Origin: RGIG5270 sp045657185
GTDB taxonomy: Bacteria > Verrucomicrobiota > Lentisphaeria > Victivallales > Victivallaceae
Assembly (NCBI GenBank): GCA_045657185.1
Contig: JAZOSO010000071.1
Location: 1 to 13,800, forward strand
Direction of reading: 5' to 3'
DNA: 13,800 nt
Of this stretch, positions 8,654 through 13,800 are shown piece after piece; position 1 is the first letter of the stretch, and each line of letters begins with the position of its first letter. A program made the translations under genes and the position numbers. The notes beneath the pieces were generated by a model. That model was not told where the DNA came from and searched no databases. It saw only the letters and a list, made by a program, of their open reading frames with translations.

Positions 8654-9427
8654 ATGCGTAACCCCTGGAGTGAGTTCACTATTCCTGATAGTGAACTCTT
8701 CAATGACCTTTGCATTGAAAATTATGCAGAGACAAATCATCCGCAGCAGACGGTTTATTGGAGTATTCCGAAAAATAAAAAAGATTTACCGCTTGTGATT
8801 TTCTTTCACGGCGGCGGAATGACATGCGGCGGACGCGAATGTCCGTCAGGTCTGTTTAACGGAAATTATGCAATCGCCGAACCGCGGTACAGATTTTCAC
8901 CTCAACACGCTGCCCCTGCTCAGATTGAAGATGCAGTACAATCAATAGCCTATTGTATTAAACATGCCGTTTCGCATAATGTCAATCCTAAAAAGATTTT
9001 TGTCGGAGGTATGTCTGCAGGCGCATATCTTGCAGCAATTTCAGTAATGCATCCGAAGTGGCTTGCCAAATACGGATTGCATTATAAAGATATTGCAGGA
9101 CTTATTCTTGTCAGCGGTCAGATGACAACTCATTTCAATATAAAATCCGACCTCGGACGCGACAACGGCAGATATAATCCGCTGATTGACGAATACGCAC
9201 CGCTGGCGCACCTTGCAGTTGATTTGCCGCCGATAATAATGATTACCGGCGAAAGCGGACTTGACATGCCTGCCAGGCCCGAAGAAAACGCTTTTATGGC
9301 TGCATCACTGAAAGCCATGGGGCATACAGATGTAAGCTGTTATCATTTACAGGGACATCATCACGGCACTGCCTTTGACAGCTGTGACAGTCTCGTACTT
9401 GATTTCCTCAATAAACATACAAAATAA
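8654..9427 (+). CDS. Alpha/beta hydrolase, HGGG-type esterase/lipase family
   Basis: 257 residues, soluble, with no signal peptide. The oxyanion-hole motif FHGGG is at 51-55 and the nucleophile elbow GMSAG at 119-123 gives catalytic Ser121. Candidate acid and base are Asp204 (in GESGLD) and a His in the HHHGTAF run at 235-237. This layout matches the hormone-sensitive-lipase/BD-FAE-like carboxylesterases, which cleave short-chain esters or acyl groups on sugars. It is the last gene of the operon, 18 bases after the Aas-like stop; AGGA at 8642-8645 precedes the ATG. A bidirectional terminator follows 32 bases after its stop. Its role with the lipid genes is unclear: it could deacylate lipids or a small ester. 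The fold is confident; the substrate is unknown. Confidence 0.83.
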   Translation: MRNPWSEFTIPDSELFNDLCIENYAETNHPQQTVYWSIPKNKKDLPLVIFFHGGGMTCGGRECPSGLFNGNYAIAEPRYRFSPQHAAPAQIEDAVQSIAYCIKHAVSHNVNPKKIFVGGMSAGAYLAAISVMHPKWLAKYGLHYKDIAGLILVSGQMTTHFNIKSDLGRDNGRYNPLIDEYAPLAHLAVDLPPIIMITGESGLDMPARPEENAFMAASLKAMGHTDVSCYHLQGHHHGTAFDSCDSLVLDFLNKHTK

Positions 9428-9458
9428 ATAATCTCTTTATTTCCGTAAAAAAACTGCA

Positions 9459-9501
9459 AAAAAAACAGACGCAGCACCATTTGTGTTACGTCTGTTTTTT
9501 T
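9459..9501. terminator. Bidirectional intrinsic terminator between convergent operons
   Basis: ACAGACG (9465-9471) pairs with CGTCTGT (9489-9495). After one C/A mismatch, AGCAC pairs with GTGTT (one G-T pair) around the loop CATTT. The 5' arm is preceded by eight A's and the 3' arm followed by a run of seven T's, so a hairpin with a U-run forms on either strand. It lies between the stop of the + operon (9427) and the stop of the - operon (9519). Confidence 0.88.
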
Positions 9502-9518
9502 GGTATTTTGAAAATTGC

Positions 9519-10298
9519 TTATTTGACGCCCATGGCTCTCAAATTATTGAATGAGATTTTCATGGATTCAAAAATATCTCTGCCGGGATAAGGATTATCC
9601 TGTTCAATGGAATACCAGCGAATATTTGTCTCACGGCATGCCTTGAGAATTTTATCCCATTCAAGATTGCCTTCACCGATTTCACAGAAAACGGGATTCA
9701 TTTCAATCATGGCAAAATCTTTGAAGTGAATAACGGGAATACGGCCTTCAAGTTTGCGAATCCATGTTTCAGGATTTGCGCCGCCGCGCTGAACCCAATG
9801 AACATCAAGTTCGGAAAAAACACATTTCGGATTGGTTCTTTCATAAAAAAGTTCAAGAGTCGGCTTATGCGGTTCAAGATGAGCAAATTCAAAATGATGG
9901 TTGTGATAACCGAGTTTGATACCTGCTTCAAGAAGTTCTGCGCCTTTTTCATTGAAAATATTGATAAGTTCGTCAAACTTGTCCTTTTCCTGAACATAAG
10001 CAATCGGAGGTGCGCCGAGAGCGACAAAATCACATTCAAGAGTGTGCATTTTGTCAATCAATTTCTGTGTATCTTCGTTAATCATGGCAAGGCTGTCATG
10101 GGTGGCGCAGCAGTACATATTGTGTTTATCAAGCTGTTTTTTGATAACTGCCGGTTCGAGCGGGACACATGAAACCTGAACTGCTTTGTATCCGATTTCA
10201 CAGAGTTTATCCAAAGTTGCATCAAAATCACTTTCTGTTGTGCAGTAATCGCGCAAATTAAAAAGTGTCACAGCAATCTGACTGTCAGGAATATTCAT
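9519..10298 (-). CDS. Sugar phosphate isomerase/epimerase-like TIM barrel protein (AP-endonuclease-2 fold)
   Basis: 259 residues covering one xylose-isomerase-like barrel. The four usual metal ligands can be placed: Glu137 in YHNHHFEF, Asp165 in SELDVHW, His191 in HFKDF and Glu232 in IEQD. The YHNHxxEF string is common in IolE/IolI-like enzymes and in isomerases linked to Gfo/Idh dehydrogenases. No signal peptide is seen. The ATG at 10298 is one base from the preceding gene's stop and has no clear Shine-Dalgarno, so it is probably translated by coupling. It is the last gene of the three-gene minus-strand operon and ends at the shared terminator. Expected role: isomerisation, epimerisation or dehydration of a keto-sugar made by the dehydrogenase. 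The substrate is unknown, and true DNA-repair endonuclease IV activity is unlikely. Confidence 0.85.
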   Translation of the reverse strand: MNIPDSQIAVTLFNLRDYCTTESDFDATLDKLCEIGYKAVQVSCVPLEPAVIKKQLDKHNMYCCATHDSLAMINEDTQKLIDKMHTLECDFVALGAPPIAYVQEKDKFDELINIFNEKGAELLEAGIKLGYHNHHFEFAHLEPHKPTLELFYERTNPKCVFSELDVHWVQRGGANPETWIRKLEGRIPVIHFKDFAMIEMNPVFCEIGEGNLEWDKILKACRETNIRWYSIEQDNPYPGRDIFESMKISFNNLRAMGVK

Positions 10299-10299
10299 T

Positions 10300-11220
10300 T
10301 TATTTACCGCAATCTTTCTTTATTTCATTGAGCATTTTTTCAAAACGTCTGCCGTATTCTACATAGCTGGTGTATTTGACTTCTTCGAGGTCGGTGGTAT
10401 TTTCTGCAGCATCATGGAAAACAGCTGCAACGTGGGGTTCCATAGAAAATCCGCCGTCATAACCGCTTCTGATCAAATCGTAGAGAACTGCACGGACATC
10501 GCCGCTGCCGTCACCTGCCCAGCAGTATTTGCAGGCGGGACGGGTTTTGCCGTCTGCGAGAGGAACTGCAGTACCGTCTTTAATATGAACGTATGAAATG
10601 TAGTCTTTGACGTAGTGATAAAATTCCCAAGTTGACTGTAATGCATAGGGGAAAGTACCGATACGGCGATAGTTGAAAACGGGATTTCCTGTATCAAAAA
10701 TAAGAGTGAACGCCTTGTTATTGATATTTTCAATCAATTTCAAAGTATGCTTATAGGACAAACCGCCGTAGTTCATGCAGTTTTCATGCCCATACATAAT
10801 TCCGTTGTCTTCGCAAATTTTGACGAGTTCACCGACTTTAGCGAAAATGATTTTTTCAAGTTCGGGGTTATCGGGCTCTTCATCCTCAACCATTTTGAAA
10901 CTCATACCGCGCAAAAGTTTGATATTGAGTTTGTGCATACGGGGAATTGCATCATAAAGAAGTTTTTTGCTCTTTTCAAAATCTTCATCACTGCGGGGGT
11001 CCATGCCCCAGTTGGCAATACTGCTGCCGTAGCAGTTGATGGCAATGCCTGCATTGTCAAGTTTCTCACAAAGAGCATCAAATTCCGCATCAGTAAGAGT
11101 GGAAAGATTTTTTCCGTCAATATTGCGTGTTTCAATATACTTCCAACCAAGTTCTTTTGTTGCTTTGATTTGAATGTCAAAAGAACTTCCTGCCTCATCG
11201 GCAAAACCTGTTAAAAACAT
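10300..11220 (-). CDS. Sugar phosphate isomerase/epimerase-like TIM barrel protein (AP-endonuclease-2 fold), larger paralogue
   Basis: 306 residues of the same superfamily as the adjoining downstream gene but clearly diverged. Probable metal ligands: Glu146 in MYGHENCMNYGG, Asp176 in IFDTGNPVF, His212 in YVHIKDG and Glu261 in MEPH. The N-terminus LTGFADEAG and the HIKDG...GDGSGD pattern are typical of sugar-catabolic epimerases. An insertion around residues 183-207 carries several aromatic residues and may shape the active site. GGAGG at 11226-11230 lies 5 bases before the ATG. It starts 12 bases after the Gfo/Idh stop and ends one base before the next gene. The pair may act on successive intermediates or form a mixed complex; neither can be decided from sequence. 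Confidence 0.87.
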   Translation of the reverse strand: MFLTGFADEAGSSFDIQIKATKELGWKYIETRNIDGKNLSTLTDAEFDALCEKLDNAGIAINCYGSSIANWGMDPRSDEDFEKSKKLLYDAIPRMHKLNIKLLRGMSFKMVEDEEPDNPELEKIIFAKVGELVKICEDNGIMYGHENCMNYGGLSYKHTLKLIENINNKAFTLIFDTGNPVFNYRRIGTFPYALQSTWEFYHYVKDYISYVHIKDGTAVPLADGKTRPACKYCWAGDGSGDVRAVLYDLIRSGYDGGFSMEPHVAAVFHDAAENTTDLEEVKYTSYVEYGRRFEKMLNEIKKDCGK

Positions 11221-11232
11221 AAAAACCTCCGA

Positions 11233-12396
11233 TTAAAATGATTTTGACATTTCTTCAGCACTTGCCTGAGTTGCGGCAGTTTTCTTTTCATATCTGCTGA
11301 CAGCGATAAGTTTTTCGAGTTCAGCGGCATATTCTTCAGCATCCATGGGCAAAGTAACAACTTTGTTTTTCAAGCCTGCAAGCAGCATGGAGTTACCGAG
11401 TTCAAGACCGCGAATACCTTCCTCCATAGGAGCAATCAAAGGAGTATCTTTGAGAATTGCGTTAGCGACATTTTCAATAACGTTGCGGTGCTGATTGATA
11501 TCGCCGAAATAAGGAATTTCACATTTCCAGTTATCGGAAACTGCAAAAGATTTTTTTGAAGTTTTGATAAATTCAGTAGTCTCAATTTCGTTGCGGACAA
11601 AGAGGAGTTTTCCGTCTTCAAAAGTGAGTTTACCTTTTTCAGCAGTGATTTCCAGACGATTGGTGCCGGGCATTTCACCGGTTGAAGCGATAAAGTTACC
11701 GACTGCGCCGTCGGCGTATTCCATGTAAACGTTGACTTCGTCTTCAACTTCAATATCGTGATATTTGCCGAATTTGGCTACACCGCGAACGGTTTCGGGC
11801 ATACCGAAAAACCACTGCCACAAGTCAAGCTGATGCGGGCACTGGTTGATAAGGACACCGCCGCCCTCACCTCTCCAGCTGGCGCGCCAATCGCCGGAGT
11901 CATAATAAGCCTGAGTACGGAACCAATTAGTAATAACCCAGTTAATGCGGTTGATTTTGCCGAGTTCGCCGTTTTCAATAAGCTGTTTGATTTTTTTATG
12001 AGCAGGCAAAGTACGCTGATTGAACATGAGTGATTTTTTAAGTTCGGGGTATTTTGCAGCTTCAGCAATCATGCGTTCAGCTTCTTTTTTGTGAACGGCG
12101 ATGGGTTTTTCAACGATGAGGTGTTTACCGTGCTGCATAGCCATAATGGCGAGGTCGGGATGAGAGTAATGCGGAACGGCAATAATAACGGCATCAATAT
12201 CAGCTTCTTTGAAAAAAGTTTCAGCATCAGTGAAACACTTGACTTTTTCGCGGATTTCAGGTTTGATGCGGTCAAAAGCCTTGGGATTGATATCGCATAC
12301 AGCGGTCAATTTTGCATTTGCAAGTTCACTTACAGAACGGGTATGGGCTGAACCCATATTACCGATACCGATAATACCGAATTTTACAAAATCCAT
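11233..12396 (-). CDS. Gfo/Idh/MocA family NAD(P)-dependent oxidoreductase
   Basis: 387 residues. The N-terminal Rossmann fold carries GIIGIGNMG at 7-15 and VCDIN at 33-37. Lys97 in VEKPIAV is the family's catalytic Lys (EKP). The C-terminal domain has GGGVLINQCPHQLDLWQW, giving His188 and Asp191 at the place of the usual active-site His and Asp. Members oxidise or reduce sugars, inositols or glycosides, often to 3-keto forms. The frame is open upstream to 12516, but ATG at 12396 is chosen because CTCCT at 12405-12409 (AGGAG on the minus strand) lies 8 bases before it and the Rossmann motif starts at once. It is the first gene of the operon and faces the GntR-type regulator across the control region. 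Substrate unknown. Confidence 0.9.
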   Translation of the reverse strand: MDFVKFGIIGIGNMGSAHTRSVSELANAKLTAVCDINPKAFDRIKPEIREKVKCFTDAETFFKEADIDAVIIAVPHYSHPDLAIMAMQHGKHLIVEKPIAVHKKEAERMIAEAAKYPELKKSLMFNQRTLPAHKKIKQLIENGELGKINRINWVITNWFRTQAYYDSGDWRASWRGEGGGVLINQCPHQLDLWQWFFGMPETVRGVAKFGKYHDIEVEDEVNVYMEYADGAVGNFIASTGEMPGTNRLEITAEKGKLTFEDGKLLFVRNEIETTEFIKTSKKSFAVSDNWKCEIPYFGDINQHRNVIENVANAILKDTPLIAPMEEGIRGLELGNSMLLAGLKNKVVTLPMDAEEYAAELEKLIAVSRYEKKTAATQASAEEMSKSF

Positions 12397-12404
12397 AAAA
12401 ATAT

Positions 12405-12409
12405 CTCCT
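12405..12409 (-). promoter_or_regulatory. Ribosome binding site that fixes the start of the Gfo/Idh gene at 12396
   Basis: On the minus strand AGGAG lies 8 bases before ATG at 12396. The 40 codons upstream in the same frame run through AT-rich promoter-like DNA and encode nothing recognisable, so the longer reading is rejected. Confidence 0.75.
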
Positions 12410-12430
12410 GTTTTATTTAAGGGTTGAAGT

Positions 12431-12458
12431 AATATAACCTCAAAAAAACGGATTTCCA
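12431..12458 (-). promoter_or_regulatory. Candidate promoter for the minus-strand sugar operon (proximal)
   Basis: On the minus strand TGGAAA (12458-12453) and TATATT (12436-12431) are separated by 16 bases, with 4 of 6 and 5 of 6 matches to sigma-70 boxes. A start near 12424 would leave a leader of about 28 bases to the ATG at 12396. Confidence 0.35.
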
Positions 12459-12472
12459 CACCTTTTTTAAAA

Positions 12473-12486
12473 TTTTTCACGAAAAA
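12473..12486. promoter_or_regulatory. Palindromic candidate operator
   Basis: TTTTTC-AC-GAAAAA is a perfect 6-bp inverted repeat around 2 bases. Its right half is the start of the first 27-bp direct repeat. It lies between the two candidate minus-strand promoters, where a repressor could block transcription of the sugar operon. Confidence 0.4.
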
Positions 12487-12507
12487 GTTGTATTCTATTA
12501 TTATATT
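12481..12507 (+). repeat. 27-bp direct repeat, copy 1, in the divergent control region
   Basis: Starts GAAAAAGTTGTATT and ends TATTATATT. It matches copy 2 at 12547-12573 at 24 of 27 positions, with starts 66 bases apart. This copy lacks the TTG that makes a -35 box in copy 2, so it looks like an operator-like duplicate rather than an active plus-strand promoter. Confidence 0.75.
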
Positions 12508-12528
12508 CAAATACATTTTTATTAAAAA
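12500..12528 (-). promoter_or_regulatory. Alternative promoter for the minus-strand sugar operon (distal)
   Basis: A perfect TATAAT on the minus strand (12505-12500) lies inside direct-repeat copy 1. The -35 position at 17-base spacing (TTTTTA, 12528-12523) is poor, so this promoter would need an activator or not be used. A transcript from here would have a leader of roughly 100 bases. Confidence 0.3.
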
Positions 12529-12539
12529 ACATGCTTATT

Positions 12540-12556
12540 CAACCTTGAAAAAGTTG
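12540..12556. promoter_or_regulatory. Imperfect palindrome over the regulator's -35 box (candidate operator)
   Basis: CAACCTTGAAAAAGTTG pairs CAAC with GTTG and TT with AA around a 5-base centre, with one further mismatch. It covers the TTGAAA -35 box and overlaps copy 2 of the direct repeat, which suits binding by the neighbouring GntR/LacI-type protein to control its own gene. Confidence 0.4.
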
Positions 12557-12573
12557 TATTGTTGTATTATATT
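12545..12573 (+). promoter_or_regulatory. Sigma-70-like promoter for the GntR/LacI-hybrid regulator
   Basis: TTGAAA at 12545-12550 and TATATT at 12568-12573 are separated by exactly 17 bases. Transcription would start near 12580, leaving a leader of about 15 bases with AAGGA at 12582-12586 ahead of the ATG at 12595. Confidence 0.6.
12547..12573 (+). repeat. 27-bp direct repeat, copy 2, in the divergent control region
   Basis: Differs from copy 1 (12481-12507) at 3 of 27 positions. It spans the -35 to -10 region of the regulator promoter. Such duplication in the space between a regulator and its target operon suggests paired operator sites for cooperative binding or DNA looping. Confidence 0.75.
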
Positions 12574-12594
12574 TAGTGCTGAAGGATTTATATT

Positions 12595-13608
12595 ATGATG
12601 ACCAAAACTTCAACTGTTGAAAATTTTATCATTCAGGAAATAAGGAACGGAAATATTTCAATCGGCGGCAAAATCCCCTCCCGCAGTGCACTTGCCAAAC
12701 GATTTAAATGCTCCCGTACTGTTGTTGAACATGCCGTTGACCTATTGAAAAATGCCGGGTATCTGAGCGGCGAACGCGGCAGCGGCACTTATGTTATAAG
12801 CAGCCATGCTCAATCGGAAAAAATACGCCATTTGAAAATAATTGCCGACTTTAATTTCAGTTCACTGAACAATTCACTTTTACCGATATTGAATTTTTCG
12901 GATTTAAATATTTCGGTGGAATGGATTCCTGCCAATCGAGCAGCACTTGAGCTTGACAATCTGTGTATTCCTGGCAATGCAGTAATAACTCTGCGGCCGA
13001 AAATCGGTCAGATAGTCCTGCTTGAAAAGTTAAAAAAACGCAATATTCCCGTCCTTTTGTTAAATCGTGATTATGACGGTTTTGACTATATTATAACAGA
13101 CCCGGCGGCGAGTATCCGAGAAGGGTTATCCTGGCTGCTTATAGAAGCGGGGCGAGAAATTGCTTTTGTATCACATCGTCCGACGGTCAGCCGTCCGTAT
13201 CTTGCGGAGCGTATTCTGTCATTTTACGAATCTGCATTGGAGCTTGGGGCGAAGCTGAATTATTCATGGTGCATCAGCAAGAAAACGGAAAATTTTACAG
13301 AAGACATATCAGCGATAGGCAGACAGCTTTTCGGAGCGTCACATTCGCCGAAAGGAATTTTCATTCTGGATGCGGATTTAGTACTGCCGGTGGTAAACTG
13401 CGGACAGGGGTACGGCTTTTCGCCCGGAATTGATTATAAACTTCTGACATTTGACAATCTCCCGGAACTTGAGAATCGTCCCGGGATAGCGATGATGCAG
13501 CAGCCGAATTTATTGTATGCCAAAGAAATCCGCCGCTGGCTGACCACACTTCCGAGCCGCACGCAATTCAAAGCCGCCCTGAAAACTCACCTGAAACTGC
13601 CCTTATAA
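12595..13608 (+). CDS. GntR/LacI-hybrid transcriptional regulator (AraR-like layout)
   Basis: 337 residues. The N-terminal winged helix-turn-helix, about residues 6-70, is GntR-type: KIPSRSALAKRFKCSRTVVEHAVDLL, then the wing GERGSGTYV. Residues about 80-335 resemble a LacI/periplasmic-binding-protein effector domain, with alternating strands and helices and phrases such as NIPVLLLNRDYDGFDYIITD and KGIFILDADLVLP. This layout is known from AraR, where a sugar releases the repressor from DNA. No signal or membrane segment is seen. AAGGA at 12582-12586 is 8 bases before ATG 12595; a second ATG follows at once (12598) and could also be used. It is transcribed divergently from the Gfo/Idh operon, so it probably represses that operon and itself in response to the pathway's sugar. 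The DNA-binding part is certain; effector and sign of control are inferred. Confidence 0.87.
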   Translation: MMTKTSTVENFIIQEIRNGNISIGGKIPSRSALAKRFKCSRTVVEHAVDLLKNAGYLSGERGSGTYVISSHAQSEKIRHLKIIADFNFSSLNNSLLPILNFSDLNISVEWIPANRAALELDNLCIPGNAVITLRPKIGQIVLLEKLKKRNIPVLLLNRDYDGFDYIITDPAASIREGLSWLLIEAGREIAFVSHRPTVSRPYLAERILSFYESALELGAKLNYSWCISKKTENFTEDISAIGRQLFGASHSPKGIFILDADLVLPVVNCGQGYGFSPGIDYKLLTFDNLPELENRPGIAMMQQPNLLYAKEIRRWLTTLPSRTQFKAALKTHLKLPL

Positions 13609-13630
13609 CATTTTTTATTGGCTGTGTTAT

Positions 13631-13735
13631 AAAAGATGACTGATTTATTGCAGGGGGAGAAGAAAAAACCTTTTGGCGTTCCACCCGCCTTTTTATATGG
13701 TTCTTTTCTTCTCCCCCTGCACCCCCTCATCTTTT
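13631..13735. repeat. 105-bp two-stage palindrome downstream of the regulator gene
   Basis: Outer arms AAAAGATGA (13631-13639) and TCATCTTTT (13727-13735) are perfect complements. Inner arms at 13649-13670 and 13699-13721 (TGCAGGGGGAGAAGAAAA... against its complement) pair over 22 bases with a single bulged base. The loop holds a third small stem, GGCG (13675-13678) with CGCC (13685-13688). An internal loop of 9 against 5 bases separates outer and inner stems. Transcribed, this would form a very stable hairpin that could terminate or protect the upstream mRNA. The GC-rich arms in AT-rich DNA and the nested form also suit a dispersed intergenic repeat of REP or MITE kind. No reading frame is carried. 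Confidence 0.8.
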
Positions 13736-13753
13736 TCCAAACCTTTTAATTAC

Positions 13754-13784
13754 ATTTGACATTTTCTTCAGTCAAATTTATAGA
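13754..13784 (+). promoter_or_regulatory. Promoter with inverted repeat near the right edge
   Basis: A perfect -35 TTGACA (13756-13761) and TATAGA (13779-13784, 4 of 6) are 17 bases apart. A perfect inverted repeat, ATTTGAC (13754-13760) and GTCAAAT (13771-13777), covers the -35 box and spacer and could be an operator. The gene it serves would start beyond 13800. Confidence 0.5.
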
Positions 13785-13800
13785 AAATTATTGGAAAGAT

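Noticed and set aside
9519..11220. The two isomerase-fold genes as DNA-repair endonuclease IV
   Set aside because: The fold is shared, but the ligand set and the Gfo/Idh operon context fit sugar isomerases/epimerases, and the extra His/Asp/Glu metal sites of endonuclease IV are not evident.
12397..12516. 40-residue N-terminal extension of the Gfo/Idh protein
   Set aside because: The strong AGGAG before ATG 12396 and the immediate Rossmann motif fix the start there. The extension would run through the promoter and repeat region.
13649..13721. The palindrome as a CRISPR repeat or insertion-sequence end
   Set aside because: There is only one inverted pair, no repeated direct units with spacers, no transposase gene and no visible target-site duplication.

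Overview
The window is a stretch of bacterial chromosome, AT-rich by eye, with short intergenic gaps, good Shine-Dalgarno sites and mostly ATG starts. The gene mix is a set of xylose-isomerase-type TIM-barrel proteins and a Gfo/Idh/MocA dehydrogenase under a GntR/LacI-hybrid regulator, next to an EIIA-CBS protein and an Aas-like lipid enzyme. It recalls gut Lentisphaerota (Victivallales) or related PVC-group bacteria. That assignment is inference: there is no rRNA or other marker gene. I see no tRNA, rRNA, transposase, CRISPR array or phage gene.

Region 1 (1-2144, + strand): the 3' part of an SbcC/Rad50-type DNA-repair ATPase, cut by the left edge. It holds the zinc-hook CxxC, the ABC signature motif and Walker B. 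Region 2 (2145-2335): a gap with hairpins that separates it from the next unit.

Region 3 (2336-9427, + strand): six tightly packed genes, probably one operon. In order: a PTS EIIA-2/CBS regulator, a UPF0104/LPG-synthase-like membrane protein, a methylenetetrahydrofolate-reductase-like enzyme with a Cys-rich C-terminal domain, a glyoxalase-II-like metallo-hydrolase, a two-domain PlsC/acyl-ACP synthetase (Aas-like), and an HGGG-type alpha/beta hydrolase. Three of the six point to membrane lipids or acyl esters, so phospholipid remodelling under phosphorelay or nucleotide sensing is a reasonable but unproven theme. A hairpin with A/T tracts on both sides (9459-9501) ends this operon and the facing one.

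Region 4 (9519-12396, - strand): a Gfo/Idh/MocA oxidoreductase followed by two sugar-phosphate isomerase/epimerase-like proteins, the last two only one base apart. This looks like a catabolic cassette for an unknown sugar, polyol or glycoside. Region 5 (12397-12594) is a divergent control region with a near-perfect 27-bp direct repeat and promoter-like sequences on both strands. Region 6 (12595-13608, + strand) is the GntR/LacI-hybrid regulator that probably controls the cassette and itself. Region 7 (13609-13800) has no gene. It holds a 105-bp two-stage palindrome and then a consensus-like promoter with a perfect inverted repeat, probably serving a gene beyond the right edge.

No wholly new defence or mobile system is evident. 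The most unusual points are the duplicated promoter/operator, the large palindrome, the composition of the six-gene operon and the diverged MetF-like protein.
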